This document shows, piece by piece, positions 48,191-59,295 of a stretch of DNA of 64,000 bases (position 1 is the first letter of the stretch; each line of letters opens with the position of its first letter). The notes beneath the pieces were generated by a model. The model saw only the letters and a list, made by a program, of their open reading frames with translations. It was not told where the DNA came from and did no database searches. Source of the DNA: Lycium barbarum (Eukaryota; Streptophyta; Magnoliopsida; Solanales; Solanaceae); contig NC_083337.1 in the NCBI RefSeq assembly GCF_019175385.1, positions 20,879,885-20,943,884 of the forward strand. The letters run 5' to 3'. The translations under genes and the position numbers were made by a program.

Positions 48191-48469
48191 GATCATTGAT
48201 AGGACGGCACCGCTAGATACCAATTGGAATTGACCAAATACCAATTGGACTCGTCGAGATACCAATTGGGATCATCCAGGTACCAAATGGATTCAACTTA
48301 GAGATGAAACTGCCTGAGATAGCACGATGGAAAAGAAAGAAAAGACGTTTTCTAGATGCCCCATAACCTCTCGTGGATGGGCAAAGATGTCATCGTACCA
48401 TTCGACGAGACTCTACTGGACATTGCTCTTGTACTCGTGAGACCGGTAACCTAGGGCTCTGATACCAAA
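48191..48469 (-). mobile_element. Leader of a second Tekay/Del-type element (A3) with primer site and 21-bp repeats
   Basis: The primer site at 48454-48467 reads TTTGGTATCAGAGCCC on the minus strand, a full match to initiator Met-tRNA. Further in, four copies of ATACCAATTGG or close variants start at 48216, 48237, 48258 and 48279, exactly 21 nt apart. The gag that should follow was displaced by element B. Confidence 0.85.
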
Positions 48470-49683
48470 TATCACGACCCAAATTACGGATCGTGCGGGC
48501 ACCTACCTGATTACCTCCTAGTAGGCAAACCCTCACCAACCCACCCATTATTGAAACTCATTTTCCATTCAATAACTGATAAACATAAACATTAAGTGAG
48601 AAAACATAAATGACACTCTTTATAAAATTCAAGCTTACAATTTCCCGGGACCTAGTCTAGACGTATACAAGAGCTTCTACAATACAAAGGAATAAGCTTA
48701 AAATGAAACGACACAACTTCTGCCTTGGAACGAGATGCACAGAAGCTGTAGGAAGATGTTCGCCACTCCGATTTATGAAACCTTCAATAATAACCTGAAA
48801 CACATCTACACCCAAAAAGGATGTAGCAAGAGTAGTATCAGTACGCCACACGTACTGGTAAGTATCATAGGCCGACTAAGATTAGTTCACGCAATACGAT
48901 ATAATATCAAACAGAATAAACAGATAGGTACAGTCGTAACACCTTTTCAAATCCTACCCGTACTTCAGCAGTTCTAATATAAGCATGCTCGTATCCCATC
49001 ACTATGTCAATACAACACTAGGAAGTAAGGACCGCCAGACAACAACAGTTGCATTCAAGACAGACTCCTGGACCAATTAAACCACAACAAGTTATAAAGG
49101 ACAAACCTCAACCTCCCAATCAAGCGACACTAAGTGGGACCACTAATTCTTACCTTTTTCCTCCTTACTTTAACATCCTCATAATTTGACAAATAGACAT
49201 AATAGCATGACAACCCAAATCAGACATTAGCCAAAAGTCACTCATCAGTTACAAATAAAGCTAAGTAAAAGCAATACAACCCACAACTGTATCTCAACCG
49301 TACTTTCAAACCTGGACCATGCTAAATGAAATCACTCTAACATCACCTTTCCTCATTAGTCAACGGAGCCACGAAATTAAACGTAAAATCAACCGCTCAA
49401 CCATAAGGACAAATCAAGTATGAACTCACAAAATGAATCATGATTCAATGTAATACAACCAAGACGAGTATCGCCTTTATCACACGCATGAAAGTAAGTA
49501 ATATGTAATGCAACCCGACTTAGTATCACATCCGTACACACATGCTAGATGGTATTATTTGCCCAAATAGCTATGACCTGCAAGGGACTCATGGTGTCCA
49601 TGTACCACTAGCTCCGAAACTGACCTTGGATCACGAGCCCTTAGCTAGGCCATATTCTCACCCCCTGTCAAATGTGCCTTTTC

Positions 49684-49724
<41 letters not shown>

Positions 49725-50734
49725 CTGTTTCTCATCACAATGTGTATTTCACGTATTTCCAGTTCATCAGTAATTATGAAGTATGATCAGTCAACAATAT
49801 AAATATCAGGATCACAAGGCATCATGCCACACATCATAACAAGACCCAAAGTAACTCCGCTCATTAATCACACAATTTTACATCCGCTAAATCCCGATAT
49901 GAATACTCTAATGAGGACACATGCAAATTACCATACAAGTCACCTCACCCAATAGTACAACATGAAGTCAATTATGTTCTAAGTACGAACCACTCTAGCA
50001 TATGATATGGTAAGACTCTCTATTAGCCAACTCATTATTAAGATAATTCCCATTCTTCAGTTAAATTAGCCCCAAGAGGATATACACGCTCCACCACTTC
50101 CCCTTGAATATAACAACTACACACTTGGTTCGAATACTTCTCTTAATGGCGACAAGCCCACATAATTTCATAGTTAATGCCAACCTAACTAGTATTCCAC
50201 CGAACCCCATGTTCGAAGACCGAATCATGCTTTCTCCCATCAATTCTATAACATATATACGACTCACTAATCAAAGTCTAACTCGAGTAAACCATAACCT
50301 ACCTCAAGGCCGAGCAGGTGCCACGAACAATCACGAAGTCTTCATCCCTTGCTTCCAAATTCGGAGGCCACGACGAGGTAGTCTTGCTCAGGTATCTATG
50401 CATTCTGTCCAATAATTCTCTTAAGTGATGACTTAGAGAATGTTTAGTGGAAAAGTGGGAATTAATCTTGTAATAGGGTTTTTAACCATGTCTGGTCCGC
50501 TCGGACCGTTGTAGCAGTTAGCTTGTCCACTATGGTGGACTCGCTATGGCGTGTGCTGGACTGCTGCAGCGAGGCTGTCCTATCCGGGCCCACAACGCTT
50601 TAACTCGGACCAATTTGATCACGGTAAAAAAAATATACACGAAAAACTTCTCCGTGGACTAATTCTATAACAAGAAACTTGGTTTTCATACGCGGGCTAT
50701 GAGAGGTCCAATAACGACTAGGCGGGTCGCTACA
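48470..50734 (-). mobile_element. 5' LTR of Tekay/Del-type element A3
   Basis: 2265 bp, termini TATCACGACCC and GGGTCGCTACA. It has the same conserved U5 blocks as the other copies (ACACCCAAAAAGGATGTAG, GTACGCCACACGTACTGGTA). A (TA)n run lies at 49685-49721. The U3 palindrome cluster is at 50492-50573, next to a TATA-like GGTTAAAAACCC (minus, 50476-50487). It is inserted into the Tat element's 3' LTR. Confidence 0.9.
49685..49721. repeat. TA microsatellite in LTR A3
   Basis: An uninterrupted TA run of about 35 bp occurs at a position where sister LTRs have only ATACATGTAAATATAT, so it expanded in this copy. Confidence 0.9.
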
Positions 50735-52005
50735 GTAATTAGCCCAAGTGGCTCGATCGGCGGGGTTCGATGCAAAAGAGAGGGGAAAAAGAAGATATCG
50801 ATTAGAAAGCACCTAAACTTAGCAAACTATGTAAACACAATATAATATTCGCATATAATTACATGTATATCAGTGTATATATATTAGTTATGGTTCAATA
50901 CAAACATAAGTTAAAACTGGCAGATTCCACCAAAAGAAAGATAAGCCCAATAGCATGGAGGGGAGAATAGTAAGCCCAAAAAAATATTCATACATGAAGT
51001 AGAACATAATAGTCCAAATTAATTTTAATATGTAAACAACACATGATACACTATGGGTATACACAATTTACCACCCAATATATACCAGGGTATATAAGGA
51101 GTATATATCATGTGTACCTGATGTATATTCAACTACAATGAACCAGATAAGAAGGAAAAAGGAAGAGAAGAGATAGCTAAGAAAACAAGGATGGATATTC
51201 AAATACAACGAAGTCTAATACAACAGATTTTACACATGTATACAATGTATATACACCAACATGCTCAACATATTCACTTGTCAAAGATTATCATGATGCT
51301 TGTTCAAATCATAGAGGGTCTCGTTGGAACATGTTCTAACAAAGAGGAACCCCAGCAGCCTAGGATCAGTTGTACTAGACTGAGTGGGTGAACTCAAAGC
51401 CTTTCCAAATCTTTCCCTAACCCTGGGTAAGTCACTCATTGCTTTATCATGCCCAAGTGACAACCTCTTATCTATTTTATATTTAAGTGATTGAAACAAT
51501 TTCCTTTTTTTTTCATCTTTAGGTGAACACTGTCAGTTCAAACACATAAAAGAAGTTAAACAATTTTGCCCCTTTAAGACTCTTAGACACTATTAGGTTT
51601 CAGTCCTCTTTAACAAACTCAAAAATATATTAACATGCTCTTGGGCAACCTTTTTTTTTTTTTTTTTTATCATGACTAACATATGGATATTTATTAAAAT
51701 CAGGCCAAATGATCTTGAGCAGTCTCCAAATTATCATAAACACACATAAGCTACCTGCTTAAACAGTTGAAGGGAAAGATTATATAAGGATCAATGCATA
51801 CACTATTATTAATCATACAAGACAGTGAGACAAAATCACTAATGGACCCTTTAGCAATACCACCACTAAATCATTTTTTACATGGTTACAAATTCAAACA
51901 GGAGTTGAATAGGCCACAGATTTGAATACAGAGGACAGTTTGGCAGTAATAAAGCAAATAGACATATGAGGTCATTTGTTTCATAATGGTTAAGACACTG
52001 GCTAA

Positions 52006-52889
52006 GGCCTCATTTGTTTGCACTTAATGGAGGTCTGAATCTGATGGTTCAGACCTTATACCATTAAGAACATTTGTTTACATTAAGATCTAACAACTTA
52101 TTTGGTCTGAATAGGTTTTAATTATTAAGATCTAGAACAAAGTCTGAATATCATTAAGAGGTATTTTTTTATGAATAATTTTTATCACCGGCTCTACTCC
52201 ACCCTCAGTCCTACTACCCACCCAACCCTCCACTACCCTGCCCCCTATACCAACCCCCAACCTTACACCCCCACTCATCGTCAACACCACTCTAACCCCA
52301 AACCCCACCTACCCACTACCACCCACCCCACTACCAGCCCCACTCCAACAACCCACCCACCTATCTTACCCCCAACCACCCTCCTCACCACCACACCACC
52401 ACGACTCACCCCACCACCCCCACAACCTCCCACCACCACCCACAACACCTACCACCCCCACCCCTCCCCTCTCCCCCAACTTACCACCAACACCATCCTA
52501 ACCCCTCACTACCCACCTACCTTACCCCCAACCAACCCCTCACCACCACCCTACCCAGACCCACCACACCATTACCACCCATCTACTACCCCCACCCTAC
52601 CTAACCAACCACCATACGCTTACCCCACCCACCACCACTACAAAGCATCTCCACCATCACTAGAGAACATTAATGTTTTATTTTTTTTGTCAAATAATAT
52701 TTTTATTTTATTAAATTATTATTTAGTTATTTTTTATTTATTATGTTTAAATAAATAAGTTATGCGCATTCAGATGTTCAAAAACAAACAGTCTTAATCA
52801 ATCAGTGTTCAGATCTTGAGACAACATCTTAATCATTCAGATGTGCATTCAGATTCAGACGTTTAGTCTTAATAAAAATAAATGAGGCC
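52006..52889. mobile_element. PIF/Harbinger (Tourist)-like MITE
   Basis: Terminal inverted repeats GGCCTCATTTGTTTG and AAATAAATGAGGCC with a TAA target duplication on both sides (52003-52005, 52890-52892). TIR starting GGCC and a 3-bp TWA duplication are diagnostic of this superfamily. Inner repeats also pair (TCTGAATCTGATGGTTCAGA, CATTCAGATTCAGAC). At 884 bp it carries no transposase, so it is non-autonomous. Confidence 0.85.
52190..52645 (+). repeat. C-rich, nearly G-free low-complexity core of the MITE
   Basis: About 450 bp consist almost only of C, A and T with runs such as CCACCACCACCC and CCCCCACCCCTCCC; G is very rare on the plus strand. It reads as a Pro/Thr-rich frame of 195 codons, an artefact of composition. 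The minus strand is correspondingly G-rich. Confidence 0.9.
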
Positions 52890-52921
52890 TAAGACTGATA
52901 TCATATAAGCATATGTTTTGA

Positions 52922-52938
52922 GGGGGGGGGGGGGGGGG
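52922..52938 (+). repeat. G17 homopolymer
   Basis: An uninterrupted run of 17 G lies just outside the MITE, in the Tat LTR. It may be a sequencing-length uncertainty. Confidence 0.9.
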
Positions 52939-54696
52939 AGGTCTCAGGTTGAACTTAGACAGGGACAAGCATTCAAATCATGTAAATGAATAAAAAATGG
53001 AAGACAACTGGTTGGGATGCAGTACTTGTTGACATTCAGACCACACAAATGATACTGTTAGATAAGAATCCATTCATTAGGCTACTAATATGTTTTGTAA
53101 CTAAACGAACTTAAGCACTTGCAAATGAAGTAGAAGTTTAGAACTCAAATGTTCATATAGGCATGCCAATACCTTAACTACATAACAGAGCTTACATAGC
53201 AGTGAACCATATGATTATATATACACTTTAACATAGCAAACATATGTTTAAGCATAGGTTAAACTAAGTAGGCTATATGCCAAAACCAACAATCAGAGTG
53301 ACTGCTTCTAAACACCCAGTAGTAGCAATCCAACATCCAAGTAAATTCTCATTGTTAAACTAGCAGGCATGAGATTACACAAAAACATAAGCATAGATGG
53401 GCATATAAGGGAATTGGTGACATATGATTAGTCAAGACCAAACAAGGATAGCATTCAGACAAATTAATGAACTTATCAGTCCCTAATGAGCGCATAATTA
53501 GGCAATATCTAGATTAAACAACTTATAGGCATACTGGTGATTAAATAAACGCTTAACTCATATTTTGATTTAACCAGTAGCTAAACTAAACTAAATCCTC
53601 AAGGAACTAATCAATGACTCAACAGTATACCAGGTTTAGCATTATTTTGAGATCAAATTAAAACCATGATCATGTAGGTTTACCATAGATAGTCATATTT
53701 ATCGAAGCCATTGAGTTACACCTCAAGATATCTTAATCTAATCAATTCATATTACTGTGTTAAACTAATACTATATTAAGCATAAATGACATTATAGGAA
53801 TGCTAAACACTAATCTCATCCTAACACGGACATGAATAAATAGTGATTAAACTACATAAACCTACTAACAGCTATGCTTAACCTAACAGTAGCAATATCT
53901 AAACTAAAACACCGTAAAAACATGCATATACATAATCATAAACAAATAAACACATAAATTACCCAAAAAATAAATAAAAGGAGAGGAGATTACCTTTTGT
54001 AGTGGTAGCCTTTGTCGAGAATGGAGTATTTAAGAGCCTTCTCCTCCTCCACACCTCATAGCCACAATAACCACAAAGAAATCAAAGGATTTCTGACAAC
54101 ACAGACCAAATTTAGACTAGAAAGGAGTTCTAAGCAAATCAAAACCCTTAAGTGTACTCGCACAAGATCAGTGTAAAACCTATATGGGTTCTTCCCAAAA
54201 CTATGCAAATATATGTATATGTTAATGTAATTAACAGAAAACATGAATATACTCGCCACAATTAACTCATGCAATTAACAGAAATTCAATTTCATTCAAA
54301 TTTCAAAAATAATTGAAGTTTCAGTCAATAAATCATGAAATTGAGATGTAATTGATCGCCTATTTAATTAATCAATTTTATTGATTTAACAGAGTAAAAT
54401 ATTAGTCAATTTTGCTATTAATAGTTGAAACAATTAATTAAATAATTGTTTTAAGCTATTTTTGAATTAAATCTTGAGAAATACACATTGAAATTTATAA
54501 AAAATACGCAAAATGCATGAAATGATATATAATATATATTTGCGAATATTTTGCCAAATGAAATGGAAAATTTTATCGGAATAATTTTGTAAAATTATTT
54601 TTGATTTGTAAAGATGCATATTTCACTCTGTTTGAGATTCCAAGAACTCCGAATAATTAAATAATATTATTGGAGGGCCAAAATTAGGTGTCAACA

Positions 54697-54710
54697 ACTG
54701 CCCCTTCGTT
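54697..54710 (-). other. Polypurine tract of Tat element
   Basis: The minus strand reads AACGAAGGGGCAGT immediately before the 3' LTR start. Confidence 0.8.
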
Positions 54711-55589
54711 GTTCGGGGATGGCAAGCCCATATCGGATCATCGAAATTTGACAAACCTGATTTTAGTCGATTAATTTCAAAATACTTCTCTTATTAAATA
54801 CGATTTTCAAATTATGGTCGGACCCTGGTCTCTAGGTTTCCTACATATCTCAGGTTATATTAGAATTTAGGCCACCTGTAGTTCGACTCAATTACACTTC
54901 TAATGCAAATTTCAAAACAAATCCCGAATATTCCAATGTCAAAACTGAGAAGCCTGGAATGATCTATTGGAGCGTGACTGACTCTTTGGTATTGAGTCCG
55001 CCTATATATCTCTGGTCTCAAAAATCAAGTCAGTTGTAGTTCGACTCAATTGGCAGAAAAGGGTATATCTTATGTGGGAATGCCTTTGTGCTTTCTGGTA
55101 TATGTCCGATCGGTTAGGGGGTTTTGAAAATAAAGCAAAAAAATAAACAAGCATAATTCTAAACTCAATATTGTGGCTGCGTGTGGTGTTGAGCGGCCCT
55201 TAACTCCTGTCCAGAGAGCTTGACTCTCGTGGAACCCTATCTCAATCGGCTACCTAAGACAAAGTTCCACGTTTGCTCCATATGCGTCTGGATCTGGTTT
55301 GATCAGCATGCTTCTTTCTCCGGCGGCTGTGACCCTGCTTCCATCTGTTGGGTAGTATTGTGCTGACCTCTTGGCCCCTATTTGTTTTTTGCCACCCCTG
55401 TGTGGTTTTGTGATTGTACCCTCTTGTTTTAACTTGCGAGGTGACCTTCTTGGGACCGCTTGAAATGAATGACCATCTTGGCCTTGTGTCATTGTTTTAC
55501 CACCCTTGCATGGTTTTGTCATTGCAAACTTTCTTGGTTGATTTTATAAAATGGTAGGTGACCCTTTTGGCACTATCTGATTTGTTTGA

Positions 55590-56030
55590 CCCCTTTGGTC
55601 ATTGGTTGTATGAAATGACCCTCTTGGCATTTCTCTGAATGAATGGCCTTCTTGGTAGTGTTTCTTATGAATGGCCATCTTGGCAGTGTTTGTATGAATG
55701 TCCCTCTTGGCAGTGTTTGTATGAATGACCCTCTTGGCATTGATTGTATGAATGACCTTCTTGGCATGTATATAAATGACCCTCTTGGCAATGTTTGTAT
55801 GAATGTCCCTCTTGGCGATGTTTGTATGGATGAAACTCTTGGCAATGTTTGTATGAATGGCCCCCTTGGCGATGTTTGTATGAATGACCCTCTTGGCGAT
55901 GTTTGTGTGAATGGCCCTCTTGGCATGCAGATGTTTGTATGAATGGCCCTCTTGGAAATGTTTGTATGAATGGCCCTCTTGGTATGCAAATGTTTGAATG
56001 AATGACCCTCTTGGCATGCATATGACAGAT
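55590..56030. repeat. 27-bp tandem array, about 14 units
   Basis: Consensus TGTTTGTATGAATGRCCCTC then TTGGCR. Most units are 27 nt, with a few carrying a GCATGCA insertion. Because 27 is a multiple of three, all six frames stay open and produce repeat peptides; these are not taken as genes. Confidence 0.9.
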
Positions 56031-56164
56031 ATGGCCCTTTTGGATAGATCGTCTTTCTTTCATCCTTTATGTCGGTTGTGACCCTCTTGGTCTAATACGC
56101 TGATATGTTCATTGTATGACCCTCTTGGCTTGATGAAATTGTCCTTATGACGTTTTGTACATTG

Positions 56165-56409
56165 TAGCCCTCTTGGCTAGATTGTTGCCCTTGTGGCGTT
56201 TTCGTTCTTTTGTAGCCCCCTCGGCTAGGTTGTTTTCCTTGTGGCATTTTTGTTCTTTTGTATCCCTCTTGGCTAGATTGTTGCCCTTCTGGCGTTTTCA
56301 TCCTTTTGTATCCCCCTTGGCCCAATCGGGCCACCTTTGTGACGCTTCTAATTTTTTGTAACCTATCTGGCTCAATCGGGTCACTCTTACGATGCTTTTA
56401 TCTTTTGTG
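56165..56409. repeat. 48-50-bp tandem array, five units
   Basis: The unit begins TAGCCCTCTTGGCTAGATTG and ends GGCGTTTTCGTTCTTTTG. Three units are 48 nt and two are 49-50 nt. It shares CCCTCTTGGC with the neighbouring 27-bp array, so the two probably share an origin. Confidence 0.85.
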
Positions 56410-56839
56410 GCCCTTTAGTTTGCTACGCTTAGTGTGGTCCAGTTTCTTCTCTGATGAGTCGCTTCTTACCTGCTTTATAATTATGAACAAACAAGGTTAG
56501 CAATAAATGGTCATCCTCCTGAAGACACTGGGGACCTGTATTCAAAGAATGTTAGTTTCCTATAAGGTTGATCCACGTTGTGGACTTGTGTTGCATCATT
56601 TCTTCTTCTGCTAGGCCGTACTCCTGAGTCTGATCCTCTTGAATTCGATAGTTCGAGAGATGAATTTATCTTAAAATAAGTTTTTTTGTAAATTGTTGAT
56701 CAAAAGTTTTAAAACCTTTGGTTGTAAAATAATAATTTTGAAAACTATTTGAATTGGTCGTCATGACACGCGCATTTGAGTGAGAATCTTCAGTCATTTG
56801 CTGTATCTGGCGATTGAGATTCCGGCTCATCAAGTGAAA

Positions 56840-57170
56840 TCCCTCTAAAAAATTCTGCCCCATTTTAAAGTCTTGTTTCCAGCGAACTCTCGTACTGAGT
56901 CTTGACGGAAGAAATTTTGAGATCCTCTCAAAATTTCTACCCCAGTTTAAAGTCTTGCTTTGGCGAACTATCATACCTAATCATGATGGCAGAAATTTTG
57001 AGAGGCTTTGGCGAACTATCATGCCTAATCTTGACTCTCAAAATATTTGCCCCAATTTAGGGTTTTGGGTCGACTAACTCTTGTGCCAGACTGTTGCAAA
57101 GGAATTTTTGAGATCCTCTAAAAAATTCTGCCCAGTTCAATATCAGTGGCAAACTCTCGTGCCAACTTCG
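56840..57170. repeat. Degenerate ~110-bp repeats
   Basis: AAAATTCTGCCCCATTTTAA, TTTAAAGTCTTG and GCGAACTATCATRCCTAATC recur three to four times with indels. They lie between the satellite-like arrays and integrase in the Tat 3' region. Confidence 0.75.
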
Positions 57171-57529
57171 AGCTCCTCTTGAATCCTATCTCTGTGGCTT
57201 CCTAGGAGTTTCTTGGGTTTTTTGATTGGCATGACCAAGCTCAAAGAGTGCCTACGTATCATGTCTCAGTAGGAATCAGGTCGAACGTAGTTCGGAATAA
57301 AACAATTGATTTTTGTAATAATGCGATTGGGTCCTATATGGACTGCCTACGTATTCCACCTTGGGAAATCAAGTCATTGCATAGTTCATGTTACAAGGAA
57401 ATCATTTTGTTTTCTCTATCTATTACAAAAGGGAAGACCAAATCCGATATGGATTTTACTACGTATCTCTGCCATAAGAGTTAGGTCTTAATGTAGTGAT
57501 TACAAGAAAAGGTACGATTAAAAATTGAA

Positions 57530-58700
57530 AAGCATGTCTTTACTCGTAATACCACTTGATTGCGTCTCAATTGATTGCTTTGGGCCACTCTTGGCCATCC
57601 ATTTTTGCCAGTATTACGGCTCCTATGGAGAGTACCTTGCAGACCAATTACTGGCCTTGCCGGTTGGGTGTGAACTTTCCTTTGTACTCGTCTTGGTGTG
57701 GGAACACTCTCTTGAGCACTAGTTGTTCTATTTAAAAAAGTCGAGCTTTGACTCGCTTGTTGAAGGCACGAGCCATTCTTTGTTGGTAAAATTGGCCATG
57801 ACATATGGCAATCATCCTCTTCTCGTCAAATTAGAGTTAGCTGCTCGTATCAGTTTCGAACCCATTCTGCACTGTCCAACTCTGCTTCTTGAATAATTCT
57901 TACTGAAGGTATTTCCAATTTAGTGACTGCTTCGGTGCCATATAAAAGCAAGTACGGGGTTGCCTCTGTTGAAGTCTGAGCTGTTTCTCGGTAGCCAAGC
58001 AATGTATACAACAACTGTTCATGGCAACACTTGTAGTTATTTGTCATTTTCCTTAGTATCCTCTTCATATTTTTGTTGGCCGCTTCTACGACTCCATTCA
58101 TATGTGTCCGATAGGCTGTGGAGTTCCGATGGGTTATCCAGAACTATTCACAGATGTCTTTCATCAGGTGATTATACAGATTTGCTCCATTGTCCGTTAT
58201 GATGGACTCTGGTATGCCGAATCTGCATACGATGTTGTTTCATATGAAATCGGCTACCACTCTCTTCGTTACTGATTTGTGCAATGTTGCTTCCACCCAT
58301 TTGGTGAAGTAATCTATAGCAACCAGAATAAAAAGGTGCCCATTAGATGCGGCTGGTTTGACGGGTCCAATGACATCCATGCCCCAGGCGACAAATGGCC
58401 AAGGTGAACTCATAACATTGAGTCGCTTGGTGGTACTCTGATTAGATCTTTATGGATTTGGCATTGATGGCATCTTTGCACAAATAACAATCGTTTTCCA
58501 TTGTCATCCGATAATAACCCGCTCGAAGGATTTTCTTAGCTAGAACGAAACTATTCATGTGAGGTCTACAAGACCCAGCGTGCACTTCTTCTAGTAGTTT
58601 TATGGCTTCAGTGGCATCCATGCATCGGAGTAATCCAAGATCCGCCGTTCGTTTGTGGAGTATCTCCTTGTTTAGGAAGAACCCATTGGCCATTCTCCGA
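57530..58700 (-). pseudogene. Tat-type integrase, broken
   Basis: The zinc-binding N-terminus (58442-58693) includes EVHAGSCRPHMNSFVLAKKI and YYRMTMENDCYLC. The core follows: AWGMDVIGPVKPAASNGHLF and VAIDYFTKWVEA (two catalytic Asp), then HMNGVVEAANKNMKRILRKM (third catalytic residue Glu) and YLLLYGTEAVTKLEIPSVRI. The C-terminal tail reads GAVILAKMDGQEWPKAIN before a stop. At least three stops or frameshifts separate these blocks. No chromodomain is seen, as expected for this lineage. Confidence 0.85.
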
Positions 58701-59295
58701 AGATGGCTTTCTTTTGATTGCTTGTAGTATTCTCAGGATACTCCCCTTTTTCCAAGTATGTCTTTATGTCAGCATACCATGGCTTGCCATGGGGCTCTGC
58801 CTTCATATAAGAATAGTAAGCATGTTCTTCCCTTACACTTATCTCCAGTGGGTCAATATGACTGTTTTTTGGATACTGTATCATGGATGCTATGGTAGCA
58901 AGAGCATCGGCGAACTCGTTTTGAGCCCTTAGTGTATGTTTGCAGTCTATTTTCTTAAACTTTTTGCACAACCTTTGTGTGAGGTTTACATATTAAAAGA
59001 TCTTGGCATTCTTTGTGGCCTATTCGCCTTGTACTTGGTGAATCAATAAATCAGAATCGCTTATCACCAATAGTTCGTGGATGTCCATATCCATGGCCAT
59101 TCTGAGGCCCAAAATGCAAGCCTCATATTCAGTCATGTTGGTGCATCGAAACTTGAGCTTTGCGTCCATCAGATAATGTTGCCCAATTTCTGATATCAAG
59201 ACTGATCCAATTCCCAAACCTTTGTAATTAACTACACCATCGAAAAATAACCTCCATCCTAAATAGGGTTTGGCTATGTCCTCTTCGACCGCCAA
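58672..59295 (-). pseudogene. Tat-specific second (archaeal-like) RNase H and tether
   Basis: The block at 59020-59295 reads WRLFFDGVVNYKGLGIGSVL, NMTEYEACILGLRMAM and LLVISDSDLLIHQVQGE, giving the Asp, Glu, Asp set of the extra RNase H that marks Tat/Ogre elements. After a frame break, 58672-58971 continues with NEFADALATIASMIQYP (fourth catalytic Asp region) and a linker, KPWYADIKTYLEKGEYP, leading into integrase. Confidence 0.85.

Larger units (their letters stand above)
50735..54696 (-). mobile_element. 3' LTR of Tat/Ogre-type element, interrupted
   Basis: In minus orientation it begins TGTTGACACCTAATTTTGGC at 54696, as LTR-E does. The block near 53990-54065 aligns with 17690-17765 of LTR-E, and CCACTTGGGC near 50750 aligns with 20573. 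It holds an 884-bp MITE (52006-52889) and ends where element A3 was inserted at 50734. The remaining about 1.6 kb expected from LTR-E is missing. Confidence 0.8.
54711..57529 (-). mobile_element. Long 3' untranslated region of Tat element
   Basis: About 2.8 kb between integrase and the polypurine tract, with no assignable gene. It is built largely of repeats: a pair about 107 nt apart (55386 and 55493), the 27-bp and 48-bp arrays, and a degenerate about 110-nt series. Repeats with CCTACGTAT and AGTTCGACTC or AACGTAGTTC occur at both ends (54850-55050 and 57245-57480). Long repeat-bearing 3' regions are a known property of Tat/Ogre elements. Confidence 0.8.

Noticed and set aside
52171..52758. 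195-codon Pro/Thr-rich reading frame that could look like an extensin
   Set aside because: It is produced by the C-rich, G-free core of a MITE, has no signal peptide or SPPPP order, and lies between the terminal repeats.
53992..54010. CACTACAAAAGG on the minus strand, resembling a CACTA terminus
   Set aside because: It falls in a block that aligns with LTR-E at 17745-17765 and has no partner terminus or 3-bp duplication.
55544..56063. Overlapping long frames with 9-residue peptide repeats
   Set aside because: The underlying 27-bp tandem array is a multiple of three, so every frame stays open. They lie in the 3' region of the Tat element.
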